The notes: generated by a model not told the origin, from the letters alone. Positions 27,713 to 36,113 are shown, numbered from the stretch's first letter. The stretch is DNA of 64,000 nucleotides from Acinetobacter calcoaceticus DSM 30006 = CIP 81.8 (GCF_000368965.1 NZ_KB849780.1:370135-434134); one strand, 5' to 3'. Program-made: numbers and translations.

Positions 27713-28096
27713 ATGAAAAAATTACAATTTATTGCCAGTTGCCCACAACATGGGGTGCTTGATCATCCACCAAATGAATGCCATATCACTCAAGAATATG
27801 TAGCGGCTTTATTATTTAAACAATTGGGGCATTATGGTTTTGATGCACAACATATTGTGCATGAACATGAAAAAGTAGAAGTGAGTATTGATAATCATCT
27901 TTTACCCTTGTCTATTACTTGCCAAAAAACAGACCATGATGGGCATTTGATGTGTGAAATCTCTGCCAACCCAGATGAAGAACAAGACTGGTTTGAGAAA
28001 ATTGAAACACAAAGCATTATTCGTCAGCTTGCACAGGCTGTTGAAAATAGTTTGAAAGCCGATCAAAGTTTTTCCGCATTTGAATGGAAAAGTTAA
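27713..28096 (+). CDS. Conserved-looking hypothetical protein
   Basis: A 127-residue soluble, acidic protein with no signal peptide. It opens with MKKLQFIASCPQHGVLDHPPNE and contains several His, Cys and acidic residues, hence possible metal binding. I recognise no family. The ATG at 27713 has AGGAC 7 bp upstream, so it is chosen over an in-frame ATG at 27689. It is monocistronic, between two terminators. An element resembling half a Fur site overlaps the upstream region but is weak. Confidence 0.65.
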   Translation: MKKLQFIASCPQHGVLDHPPNECHITQEYVAALLFKQLGHYGFDAQHIVHEHEKVEVSIDNHLLPLSITCQKTDHDGHLMCEISANPDEEQDWFEKIETQSIIRQLAQAVENSLKADQSFSAFEWKS

Positions 28097-28124
28097 ATAA
28101 AACGTTTCTTAAGACTCTTTCATT

Positions 28125-28158
28125 AAGTACGACTTTTAGAAAAGTCGTACTTTCTATT
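28125..28158 (+). terminator. Rho-independent terminator
   Basis: A perfect 12-bp stem (28125-28136 with 28141-28152), 4-nt loop and T-rich tail, ending the hypothetical gene upstream of pepD. Confidence 0.8.
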
Positions 28159-28266
28159 TAAATTAAATATAAAAATACAAAATCTTTACTCAAACCTCTA
28201 CCTATCTTTAATGTGTTGTGTATATTGAAATTATTAAGATATTTACATAATTAGAGTGTGGTTTTC

Positions 28267-29727
28267 ATGACACAAGTTGATATTGCAGCGTTATCTCCTC
28301 AAGTCGTTTGGCAGCATTTTCAAACACTTTGCACAATTCCTCGACCATCAAAGCATGAACAGCAACTTCGCGAGTTTTTGCAAAACTGGGCTGAAAGTCG
28401 GCATCTAGAAACTTACGTAGACGAAGTAGGAAATTTGATTATCCGCAAGAATGCGACTGCGGGTAAAGAACATGTATCTGGAGTCATTCTGCAAGGCCAT
28501 TTAGATATGGTCACGCAAGCCAATACTGGCACTGTACATGATTTCTTTAAAGACCCGATTTGCCCAGTCCTTGAGAATGGCTGGTTAATCGCCAAAGACA
28601 CCACTTTAGGTGCTGATAATGGCATTGGGGTAGCCCTAGCTTTAGCTGTATTAGATTCAAATGATATTGCTCATGGACCAATTGAAGTTCTTTTAACAGT
28701 TGATGAAGAAGCGGGCATGAGTGGTGCGCGGCTTTTGCAAGCGGGTGTGTTAAAAGGTAAATGGTTATTTAATATTGATACAGAAGAGTGGGGTGAGTTA
28801 TATCTCGGATGTGCTGGTAGTATTGATGTTGAAATGGAACAGCTACTTAATTATGAAAAAATCCCTGAAAATTTGACCATTGTAAACATTCAGGTTGCAG
28901 GCCTCAAAGGTGGTCATTCTGGTGTAGATATTCATTTAGGACGTGGCAATGCCAACGTTATTTTAGCTCGCTTTTTAAATGAGTATTTAGCAAAGTTTGG
29001 TGGAAGACTTGTCGAGTTTAGTGGTGGTTCAGCTCGTAATGCACTACCTCGAGAAGCAGTCGCAACCATTGCAATTTCACCTAGTCAGTTACCTGAACTA
29101 GAAAAATTACTTACTGAATATCAAACGACATGGAAAAAACAGCTACAAAGTATTGATGACAATCTACAATTAACTATTCAACCGAATAGCGCTGACGTGA
29201 CGGGAGTGATTGCTCAACAGCAGCAAAACGAATGGTTGCAAGCTTTGGCAACAAGCCCATACGGCGTTGCAAGTATGAGTCAAGCTCTTCCAGATGTGGT
29301 TGAGACTTCAAATAATATTGGGATTGTAAAATTAAATCGAGAGGGTGGAAAAGCTGTTTTAATGGTTCGTTCAATGGTGAACCAAGAAGCTGACGATTTT
29401 GCTAAGAAAATTCAGGCACATTTTAGTCAATTTAATATCGCTTCTACACTCACGCCGTTGGTTTCGGGGTGGACGCCAAATCCAGATTCGGCTGCTTTAA
29501 AGTGCTTACAGCAAGCCTATCAAAAGGCGTTTAACATTGAGCCCAATCTCAAAGTGATTCATGCAGGTCTAGAGTGCGGGATTATTGCCGAGCACTATCC
29601 AGATTTACAGATGGTTTCATTTGGACCTGATATTCAAGGTGCACATGCACCGGGTGAGCGAGTAAAAGTTGATACTGTAGATAATTGCTGGAAGTTGTTG
29701 GTGACGGCTTTGGCATCTGTAGAGTAA
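28267..29727 (+). CDS. pepD: Aminoacyl-histidine dipeptidase (peptidase D)
   Basis: A 486-residue M20-family metallodipeptidase that splits Xaa-His dipeptides such as carnosine. Metal-site motifs are present in order: LQGHLDMV (near residue 75), LGADNGIG (near 117), DEEAGMSGA (near 147), NIDTEEWGE (near 170), and a C-terminal HAGLECGII and APGERV. The inserted dimerisation domain contains KGGHSGVDIH. The ATG at 28267 is chosen over a GTG at 28258. It converges on the rtc operon, with a shared hairpin. Confidence 0.92.
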   Translation: MTQVDIAALSPQVVWQHFQTLCTIPRPSKHEQQLREFLQNWAESRHLETYVDEVGNLIIRKNATAGKEHVSGVILQGHLDMVTQANTGTVHDFFKDPICPVLENGWLIAKDTTLGADNGIGVALALAVLDSNDIAHGPIEVLLTVDEEAGMSGARLLQAGVLKGKWLFNIDTEEWGELYLGCAGSIDVEMEQLLNYEKIPENLTIVNIQVAGLKGGHSGVDIHLGRGNANVILARFLNEYLAKFGGRLVEFSGGSARNALPREAVATIAISPSQLPELEKLLTEYQTTWKKQLQSIDDNLQLTIQPNSADVTGVIAQQQQNEWLQALATSPYGVASMSQALPDVVETSNNIGIVKLNREGGKAVLMVRSMVNQEADDFAKKIQAHFSQFNIASTLTPLVSGWTPNPDSAALKCLQQAYQKAFNIEPNLKVIHAGLECGIIAEHYPDLQMVSFGPDIQGAHAPGERVKVDTVDNCWKLLVTALASVE

Positions 29728-29739
29728 TTTTTTAGAAAT

Positions 29740-29763
29740 AAGAAGCTCATTAGTGAGCTTCTT
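29740..29763. terminator. Hairpin shared by pepD and the rtc operon
   Basis: A perfect 10-bp stem (29740-29749 with 29754-29763) with a 4-nt loop, overlapping the rtcA stop codon. Short T-runs are weak on both sides. Confidence 0.6.
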
Positions 29764-30808
29764 AAACTTTGACCTTTACATGAAAATGATTTGTACCTAA
29801 CTCGATAAATTCGATTTCACAATCAATAAATTTTTCAAGCATAGCTGCTTGAGTACGCGTATGCTCGCTAATACATTGTGCGGTGAACTCACCACCTTGA
29901 CCCAAGGCCAAAGGCAATAACAACTGATCTGCTAAATACTCATCCACAGCAGCATTAGTTTCCATATATTGCTTAACTTGTTCAGCCAAATGATTGGCAA
30001 TTTGTTCTGCACTTTTTCGCATTTCGCCTAAAGAGGTAAATAGCTGGGTATGATGCTTATGTTCAAGTTTGACATATACCGTATTGCCTTGGCTGATTCC
30101 ATTCAGCTGAAATTGCTTTTGTGTATCCAATTTCAGTCTTTTATTTAAAGCTGCTAATTCTCGTTGTGCAATTTGCGCTTCTTCTGAAAGGTTCAGGGTG
30201 GCTGCAAAAGCCTCAGTACATTGCAAAGTACCACGATCTAATAAACTCATTTTGTTGCGATGTTGCCACGGCTGAATCGTAACTTGAATTTCACCTGCAC
30301 CAATGGGAAAGAAGCCCGCTTTGTTTAATTTAAAATCGACGTGAATTCCAATTTTTGTTAGAGCAGCTAAAAAGCATTGTTCAATAAAATCCGCCGTTGG
30401 TGCAAGCGGGTTATGTGTGCCACCTGAAATAGTAAGCTCAGAGACTTCATTTTGTAATAAAAAAACAGGTAGAAGAGTTTGTAAAACCAGTGTTGTACTA
30501 CCTGCGGAACCGATTTGAAATTGATATTTCCCACTTTGAACATATTGAGGTGCGAAATATAACCGTTGGCTGTGTAATTCAGCACCTTCAACATAAGCTT
30601 GGCTAATTTGTTGAGATGCTTGAACACAGACCAAATGCTGACGCATTAAGCCTGGTTTTTTTCGTCCCGCACGTATATTAATTAATTCAAATGCCTGACC
30701 TGTAATCATCGAAAGGGCAAGGGCAGTTCTTAAAATCTGCCCACCGCCTTCACCTTGTGAACCATCAATTTGAATGGTTGTTGGCATATTTGCCAAAGCT
30801 TTATTCAC
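29762..30808 (-). CDS. rtcA: RNA 3'-terminal phosphate cyclase
   Basis: A 348-residue enzyme that uses ATP to convert 3'-phosphate RNA ends to 2',3'-cyclic phosphates. The family opening DGSQGEGGGQILRTALALS is at about residues 14-32, and the adenylated histidine lies in SEHTRTQ near residue 317. Translation appears to start at a GTG with AAGGA 9-12 bp upstream; an internal ATG at 30787 lacks such a site. It is the last gene of the minus-strand rtc operon, after a 258-bp spacer of unusual composition. Control by RtcR through the sigma-54 promoter before rtcB is expected. Confidence 0.92.
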   Translation of the reverse strand: MNKALANMPTTIQIDGSQGEGGGQILRTALALSMITGQAFELINIRAGRKKPGLMRQHLVCVQASQQISQAYVEGAELHSQRLYFAPQYVQSGKYQFQIGSAGSTTLVLQTLLPVFLLQNEVSELTISGGTHNPLAPTADFIEQCFLAALTKIGIHVDFKLNKAGFFPIGAGEIQVTIQPWQHRNKMSLLDRGTLQCTEAFAATLNLSEEAQIAQRELAALNKRLKLDTQKQFQLNGISQGNTVYVKLEHKHHTQLFTSLGEMRKSAEQIANHLAEQVKQYMETNAAVDEYLADQLLLPLALGQGGEFTAQCISEHTRTQAAMLEKFIDCEIEFIELGTNHFHVKVKV

Positions 30809-30826
30809 TTATATTTTCCTTATTTT

Positions 30827-31054
30827 CTAATTTAATGAACATACTGTCAGTACATGGCAATGCGAAGTAACGAGTGACTTTGCTTTCGACAAAGGTTTGC
30901 TAGGTGCATAGTGCTGAGCCTGATAAGTGATATCGATGCACGGCTCACATGCTGCCATAGCCGCCTGAATTATTTTCAATCCCTCAGATCGGAGTAACGC
31001 AGGATCTTGTACTCGCCCAGTATGCCCAAACTTTGATTGTGAAAAGGATTTCAC
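30827..31054 (-). CDS. Doubtful small ORF in the rtc operon
   Basis: A 75-residue frame starting at GTG with no convincing ribosome-binding site. It opens in the frame directly following the DIP1984 gene stop (TAA, then 12 bp). The product has several Cys and His residues and no recognised family. The DNA is richer in G and C (about 48% over 180 bp) than its neighbours and holds complementary arms, so it may be an RNA or a relic and not a protein gene. I list it to mark the position. Confidence 0.25.
   Translation of the reverse strand: MKSFSQSKFGHTGRVQDPALLRSEGLKIIQAAMAACEPCIDITYQAQHYAPSKPLSKAKSLVTSHCHVLTVCSLN
30841..31040 (-). ncRNA. Candidate structured RNA or leader between the DIP1984 gene and rtcA
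   Basis: The spacer holds paired arms on the minus strand: GAGCC with GGCTC, GTGCAT with ATGCAC (the two partly compete), and a CTTTG/CAAAG hairpin around 30877-30893. Other bacteria place Y-RNA-like genes beside rtcBA, which suggests such an RNA. However, the tRNA-like GTTCGA T-loop of those RNAs is absent and no Ro homologue (rsr) is encoded here. This is an inference from composition, pairing and context only. Confidence 0.25.
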
Positions 31055-31066
31055 AAAATCTATTGT

Positions 31067-31525
31067 TTAATCGATTAGATCAATTTGCCAATTAGCAGCC
31101 TGAATTTTAACGTTTAAGTCACGGAGTTTCGCACTGATATCATCCGCCTGCTTTTGTAAGCCAGAAACAGGAATGACTTTCTTCCACTTAATTTCACGTG
31201 AGCTATAACGATCAGGTTCTCGATGTGTATTGGCAATCGCATCTATTAAAATCTTATGCTGTTCAGCATAACTATCGCGCAAGCTTAATAGGGACAACAA
31301 TACTTTGCCATCTTCTAGTTTTGCTTGAGCATTGGTTAGATGAATACGACAAATCAATTGATTACTTTCCTGAGTTAAAGCAAATACCTGTTTGATGAGT
31401 TCATTAGGTTCTTCACTAGGCTCATCACCATCTTGTACCAAGACATTGGCATTAATTCGTTGTTTTAACGAAGCAAGCTTTTTTTGTTGATCGCTTCGAA
31501 GTAAAAGTGCTTCTGCGAGTTTCAT
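31067..31525 (-). CDS. DIP1984-family (septicolysin-like) protein
   Basis: A 152-residue, mostly helical protein with LLLRSDQQKKLASLKQRI near the start and DRYSSREIKWKKVIPV near residue 105. This matches the DIP1984 family, whose members are uncharacterised despite the septicolysin name given to one of them. No signal peptide is present, so it is cytoplasmic. It is the third gene of the rtc operon, starting 12 bp after the preceding gene, which links the family to RNA repair by context. The function is unknown. Confidence 0.78.
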   Translation of the reverse strand: MKLAEALLLRSDQQKKLASLKQRINANVLVQDGDEPSEEPNELIKQVFALTQESNQLICRIHLTNAQAKLEDGKVLLSLLSLRDSYAEQHKILIDAIANTHREPDRYSSREIKWKKVIPVSGLQKQADDISAKLRDLNVKIQAANWQIDLID

Positions 31526-31537
31526 TTTATTTACCTT

Positions 31538-31921
31538 TTATTCAATATGCACAATCACTAAGTTCAAAATATCTTCTAATTGCATAGTAATTTTTGCACA
31601 TTCAGTAATGTCTTCTAAAGTTTCATCTTCATGCCAAGTTGTCATAAAGCAATGATCGGCTGGTGGTTGATAGTTATAAAGAACTAGATATGTTTCATCT
31701 AGGACATCATGCCAAACAGAACACTCATATCCTGTAACCATTGCTTGAATACAGTGTTTTGAATAGACAATCTGCTCACAGATCCAATTACGCCATTTAG
31801 GCAGAATTTGATCGGTTTCCACAACCAAAAGGATGTAATAGGGTTGTTCAGGCAGAATCAGATGCTTTTCTTCATTTGCCCTGATTCTATAGCTTCGAAT
31901 ATTTAAACAACCTTTTTCCAT
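31538..31921 (-). CDS. Hypothetical protein in the rtc operon
   Basis: A 127-residue soluble protein, rich in Trp, Tyr, Cys and acidic residues, with RIRANEEKHLILPEQPYYILLVVE near the start. I recognise no family. Its start is 2 bp from the rtcB stop and its stop 12 bp from the DIP1984 gene, so it is firmly within the operon. The conserved-looking hydrophobic core and tight spacing argue for a real gene. A role in RNA repair or its control is a guess from position. Confidence 0.68.
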   Translation of the reverse strand: MEKGCLNIRSYRIRANEEKHLILPEQPYYILLVVETDQILPKWRNWICEQIVYSKHCIQAMVTGYECSVWHDVLDETYLVLYNYQPPADHCFMTTWHEDETLEDITECAKITMQLEDILNLVIVHIE

Positions 31922-31923
31922 AT

Positions 31924-33192
31924 TTAACCCTTAACACACACCACTTGTCTTAATGTATAAACCACCTCAACCAAATCACTTTGAGCTTTCATTACATCTT
32001 CAATAGGCTTATATGCAGAAGGAATTTCATCAATGACAGCGGCATCTTTACGGCATTCCACACCTTCAGTTTGTGCAATTTGATCTTCAACAGTAAAGCG
32101 TCGTTTTGCTTCAGTACGGCTCATAACACGGCCTGCACCATGCGAACATGAACAGAAAGATTCCTGATTTCCAAGTCCACGTACAATAAATGATTTCGCA
32201 CCCATTGAACCTGGAATAATTCCATATTCACCTAGACGTGCACGGACAGCACCTTTACGGGTGACCATCACTTCTTCACCGTAGTGTTCTTCCTTTTCCA
32301 CATAGTTATGGTGACAGTTCACGGCTTCCAAACGTGCCTGAAAAGGCTTTGGTACAATCGTAGCCAAGGCTTTAATTGCAGATTGCATCATGATTTCTCG
32401 GTTCTTCATGGCAAAGCGCTGAGCCCAACCTACAGCAAACCAGTAATCATCAAAGTGTTCAGTTCCTTCGACTAAATATGCTAAATCTTTATTTGGTAAA
32501 TTAATGAAATGCTTCTGCATGTCTTTACGGGCAAGTTCGATAAAATGATTACCGATAGCATTTCCTACACCACGAGAACCTGAGTGCAACATAACCCAAA
32601 CATGATCATGCTCATCTAAACAGATTTCGACAAAGTGGTTTCCTGTACCTAAAGTTCCCAAATGCTTGCGGTTATTGGTGTTTTTTAAACGTGGATGTTT
32701 GGCACAAATGTATTCAAAATCTGCAACCAAATCCGCCCAAGCTTGATCTACCATTTCTGGTGGAGTTTCCCATGAACCACGATCTCGCCCGCGTTTAGTC
32801 ATTCCATGTGGAATTAAACGTTCAAGTTCAGTACGTAGAGCATGTAAGTTATCTGGTAAATTTGAAGCAGTTAAGCTTGTACGGGTTGCCATCATTCCAC
32901 AACCAATATCTACACCCACAGCAGCAGGAATAATTGCCCCTTTGGTTGGAATCACACTACCAATAGTTGCGCCTAAACCGAAGTGTACATCTGGCATTAC
33001 AGCCATCCATTTATAAATAAAAGGCATTTGAGCTGTTTGCAATAATTGTTGTTTTGAGTTGTCGTCAACAAGTACGCCTTTGGTCCACATTTTGACTGGC
33101 ATACTTTTTTCATTTTGCAGAACTTGGTAAGCACGTTCTTGCTGCTTTTGTTCAAACTGAGCTTGTTGGTTAATTTCTTCAACGACAGACAT
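31924..33192 (-). CDS. rtcB: RNA-splicing ligase RtcB
   Basis: A 422-residue Mn/GTP-dependent ligase that joins 2',3'-cyclic-phosphate (or 3'-phosphate) and 5'-hydroxyl RNA ends. Metal-ligand motifs are in place: GVDIGCGM near residue 90, GTGNHFVEI near 190, MLHSGSRGVGN near 205. The guanylated histidine lies in SCSHGAGR near residue 349. The ATG at 33192 has AAAGGA about 8 bp upstream; the longer frame to 33246 would run through a leader hairpin. First gene of the operon, behind a sigma-54 promoter. Confidence 0.93.
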   Translation of the reverse strand: MSVVEEINQQAQFEQKQQERAYQVLQNEKSMPVKMWTKGVLVDDNSKQQLLQTAQMPFIYKWMAVMPDVHFGLGATIGSVIPTKGAIIPAAVGVDIGCGMMATRTSLTASNLPDNLHALRTELERLIPHGMTKRGRDRGSWETPPEMVDQAWADLVADFEYICAKHPRLKNTNNRKHLGTLGTGNHFVEICLDEHDHVWVMLHSGSRGVGNAIGNHFIELARKDMQKHFINLPNKDLAYLVEGTEHFDDYWFAVGWAQRFAMKNREIMMQSAIKALATIVPKPFQARLEAVNCHHNYVEKEEHYGEEVMVTRKGAVRARLGEYGIIPGSMGAKSFIVRGLGNQESFCSCSHGAGRVMSRTEAKRRFTVEDQIAQTEGVECRKDAAVIDEIPSAYKPIEDVMKAQSDLVEVVYTLRQVVCVKG

Positions 33193-33209
33193 TTTTTTTC
33201 CTTTCAAAG

Positions 33210-33236
33210 CCTGCCTGCCAAGCGTTTGCAGGCAGG
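33210..33236 (-). promoter_or_regulatory. Stable hairpin in the rtcB leader
   Basis: A perfect, GC-rich 9-bp stem (33210-33218 with 33228-33236) with a 9-nt loop lies between the predicted transcription start and the rtcB Shine-Dalgarno, ending about 10 bp before the latter. It could protect the 5' end or modulate translation. Confidence 0.5.
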
Positions 33237-33279
33237 TGTTATTCACAATATCCCAATGATGTTGTGTGCTTTATACTAT

Positions 33280-33295
33280 TGCACTGAGTGTGCCA
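33280..33295 (-). promoter_or_regulatory. Sigma-54 promoter of the rtc operon
   Basis: On the minus strand TGGCAC (33295-33290) is followed after exactly 5 bp by GTGCA (33284-33280), matching the -24/-12 consensus TGGCAC-N5-TTGCA with one mismatch. It lies about 90 bp before rtcB, and the sigma-54 activator RtcR is encoded 1.2 kb away. The transcript would start near 33268. Confidence 0.82.
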
Positions 33296-33310
33296 ACTTT
33301 TTTAAAAAAC

Positions 33311-33329
33311 ACTTAACTTTAAATTAAGT
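33311..33329. promoter_or_regulatory. Palindrome just upstream of the sigma-54 promoter
   Basis: ACTTAA-N7-TTAAGT is a dyad centred about 25 bp upstream of the -24 element. It could be bound by a regulator, although this is close to the promoter for a sigma-54 activator site. Confidence 0.35.
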
Positions 33330-33398
33330 TATTGAAATTAATATGTAAAAATAATTGGTTTCTCTGTGTGATTAATTTTTATTGGAGATTTTAATGTC

Positions 33399-33446
33399 TA
33401 ATACATATCTAAAAATATATTTAAATATCTTTTTAGATATGTATTA
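33399..33446. repeat. Long perfect AT-rich inverted repeat, terminator or enhancer
   Basis: A perfect 17-bp stem (33399-33415 with 33430-33446) with a 14-nt loop directly follows the rnz stop codon. It could end rnz transcription, though no T-run follows. It also lies 105-150 bp upstream of the rtc sigma-54 promoter, the usual distance for an activator-binding enhancer, so it is a candidate RtcR site. Confidence 0.45.
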
Positions 33447-34421
33447 TTAATGGGCTTTACGATTTTTATCGACTTTTAAAAGCTGTCCAGCTTCGTTTAA
33501 AGTAAAATCATCAAAATCATTTGCTAAATAAAAATGACCTTTATAAAACTGGCGAACTTCTTCAGCAATAGCGTGCTGTCCAGCTTTATCCTGATGTCTA
33601 GGGCTAAAATGCGTCAGAATTAAATTACCCAGAGATTGCTGTTCTGCAAATTCAGCCACCATTTTTGCTGAACTATGCATTGGACCTTTGCCCACCTTAT
33701 CTAAAACCGTTTGCAAATAAGTTGATTCGTGAATAAGTAGTTGAGCATCTTTGCAAGCGTCTGCTAACAGTTCAGGTTGGTCATTATCTCCACCTATAAC
33801 TGCATGAATTTGCTGGTTTTGAACTTTGATAAAGTCTTGAGCTTTTAAATTTTTTCCATCAAATTCAACATTGTAGCCTCGTTTTAAATGGCCCCACATA
33901 TCGCCTTGAGGTACGCCAAGCTGATTTAGAGCTTGGGTATCTAACTTCTTCTGAATAGATTTGATATAAATGCTAAAAGCAAAACTTGGAACACGATGGC
34001 TTAGTGGGTGTGCTTGAACAATGAATTCATCGGTGATCTGTTGTGGCTGAGTTGCTTCATTCACATCAATAAATTGTAGTGAATAGGGTAAATGTAAATC
34101 TGTAAGTTGGGCAGTGATTTCAAACCATTGCTGAATTTCTTTCGGTGCAATCACGATTAAGGGTTTGCTACGGGCATTCATGCCTGCACTTGCCAATAAA
34201 CCAACTAGACCATAACAATGATCACCGTGAACATGTGTAATACAAATGGCAACTAGGTTTTGTAAGGAAAGTTTGGCTTGTTGAATGCGGTGTTGTGTCC
34301 CTTCGCCTGCATCAATTAAAATCCAGTCCTTATTCTTGTTATTACGAACTGCTAATCCTGAGACATTACGTGTCAGGGTGGGTACACCTGAAGATGTGCC
34401 TAAAAAAGTAAAATGAAGCAT
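33447..34421 (-). CDS. rnz: Ribonuclease Z (tRNA 3'-endonuclease)
   Basis: A 324-residue metallo-beta-lactamase-fold nuclease with the opening FLGTSSGVPT, the zinc motif THVHGDHCYG near residues 62-71 and a C-terminal LTHFSPRHQD near 270. It trims 3' trailers from tRNA precursors that lack an encoded CCA. It sits between the rtcB operon and rtcR, both RNA-repair genes, and its 3' end lies just upstream of the rtc promoter region. Start at ATG, divergent from rtcR with 67 bp between. Confidence 0.9.
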   Translation of the reverse strand: MLHFTFLGTSSGVPTLTRNVSGLAVRNNKNKDWILIDAGEGTQHRIQQAKLSLQNLVAICITHVHGDHCYGLVGLLASAGMNARSKPLIVIAPKEIQQWFEITAQLTDLHLPYSLQFIDVNEATQPQQITDEFIVQAHPLSHRVPSFAFSIYIKSIQKKLDTQALNQLGVPQGDMWGHLKRGYNVEFDGKNLKAQDFIKVQNQQIHAVIGGDNDQPELLADACKDAQLLIHESTYLQTVLDKVGKGPMHSSAKMVAEFAEQQSLGNLILTHFSPRHQDKAGQHAIAEEVRQFYKGHFYLANDFDDFTLNEAGQLLKVDKNRKAH

Positions 34422-34488
34422 ATTCTTGGAATTTTTTAGTCAAATGCGTATTGTATATTATAGACACTTATAAAATTTTATAGAAATT

Positions 34489-36093
34489 ATGGCGGATGCA
34501 AAGAAAACAGTCGTTATTGGCTTTGTCGGTTCTACACTTGATCAGGGAAGAAGGCCAGATCGCTGGCAGCGTTGGCGTCCTACAATTAGCCTGTTAATGC
34601 ATGAAGATTTGCTTGTAGATGAATTGGTGTTGTTACATGATCGGCAACATCATAATTTAGTTAAATCTATAGCAGCAGACGCGAAAGAAATTTCTCCACA
34701 AACACAGATTTCTGGACATAAGGTCAGTATTAAAGATCCTTGGGATTTTGCAGAGGTGTATGGGGCACTTTATGATTTTGTAAAAACCTATCCGTTTGAT
34801 GTCGAAAAAAATAACTATTTATTGCATATCACTACGGGAACACATGTTGCCCAAATTTGTTGGTATTTATTGGTAGATGCACATTATTTGCCAGCTCAAC
34901 TTATTCAAAGTTCACCTAATCAACAAAAGACCTCAGAAGGTGAATATAGAATTATTGATCTGGATTTATCTCGATACGATGTTTTAAAACAGCGATTCGA
35001 TGATGAACAAAAGCAAAATTGGCAACAACTTAAAGCAAATATTTCTACTCATAATAAAGCATTTAATCAGCTTATTGAGGAGGTTGAATTAGTTGCAACC
35101 CGCTCTAGCGCGCCTATTTTAATTATGGGTGCAACAGGTGTTGGTAAGTCTCATTTGGCAAAACAGATTTTTCAGTTAAAGAAAGATAAATTTCAATTAA
35201 GCGGTCGTTTTATTGATGTTAACTGTGCGACTTTACGCGGTGATAGCGCGATGTCGACCTTATTTGGTCATATAAAAGGTGCATTCACAGGAGCAGCTGC
35301 TTCTCGTGCTGGTCTACTAAAAAGTGCTGACCAAGGCATTTTGTTTTTAGATGAAATTGGTGAGTTAGGGCTTGATGAACAGGCAATGCTTCTTAAAGCA
35401 CTTGAAGACAAAAGCTTCTTTCCAGTTGGAAGTGATAAGGAAATTCAGGCAGATTTTCAGCTGATTGCGGGTACTAACCGTGATTTACGTAATGAAGTTC
35501 AGGCAGGTCGTTTTCGTGAAGATTTATGGGCCCGTCTGAATACATGGACATTCTTTTTACCAAATTTAAAAGACCGTATAGAAGATATTGCCCCCAACAT
35601 TGATTTTGAGCTACAACGTTTTGCAGCAATTCACCAAAGACAATTACGTTTTCAACGTGATGCTTTAGAAATGTATTTAAAATTTGCTAAATCAGCAGAT
35701 GCATCATGGCAAGGAAATTTTAGAGATCTAGCCGCGAGCGTGACTCGTTTAGCAACTTTATCGCAAGGTGAGTTAATTCGCCGTGAAACTGTAGAAAAAG
35801 AAATTCAACGGTTAAAGCAACTTTGGCTTATTCAGACCGCATTTTGCAATGAAGAAAATAGAGATGCAGACATTCTATTGAACTATTTGAGTTCTGAGCA
35901 ATTAGAGCAAATAGATGAATTTGACCAGATTCAATTACGTGGGGTACTTAAAGTTTGTGAAAATTCAAAATCAATGGCAGAGGTGGGAAGACAACTCTTT
36001 TCGGTGTCTCGTCAACAACGTAATACAACGAACGATAGTGATCGAGTGAAAAAATATTTGGCCCGTTTTGGATTAAGTTGGAATAATTTTTAG
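34489..36093 (+). CDS. rtcR: Sigma-54-dependent activator RtcR with CARF sensor domain
   Basis: A 534-residue enhancer-binding protein. Residues about 1-180 are the RtcR CARF domain (FVGSTLDQGR, LLHITTGTHVAQI), which in other bacteria senses RNA fragments with 2',3'-cyclic phosphate ends. The AAA+ domain follows: Walker A GATGVGKS near 214-221, the sigma-54 contact loop GAFTGA at 264-269, and LFLDEIGEL Walker B near 285. The C-terminal region (about 480-534) contains a helix-turn-helix-like segment. It should activate the rtcB promoter. Transcribed away from rnz. Confidence 0.93.
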   Translation: MADAKKTVVIGFVGSTLDQGRRPDRWQRWRPTISLLMHEDLLVDELVLLHDRQHHNLVKSIAADAKEISPQTQISGHKVSIKDPWDFAEVYGALYDFVKTYPFDVEKNNYLLHITTGTHVAQICWYLLVDAHYLPAQLIQSSPNQQKTSEGEYRIIDLDLSRYDVLKQRFDDEQKQNWQQLKANISTHNKAFNQLIEEVELVATRSSAPILIMGATGVGKSHLAKQIFQLKKDKFQLSGRFIDVNCATLRGDSAMSTLFGHIKGAFTGAAASRAGLLKSADQGILFLDEIGELGLDEQAMLLKALEDKSFFPVGSDKEIQADFQLIAGTNRDLRNEVQAGRFREDLWARLNTWTFFLPNLKDRIEDIAPNIDFELQRFAAIHQRQLRFQRDALEMYLKFAKSADASWQGNFRDLAASVTRLATLSQGELIRRETVEKEIQRLKQLWLIQTAFCNEENRDADILLNYLSSEQLEQIDEFDQIQLRGVLKVCENSKSMAEVGRQLFSVSRQQRNTTNDSDRVKKYLARFGLSWNNF

Positions 36094-36113
36094 TAGTTCC
36101 AGGGCTTATGAAA

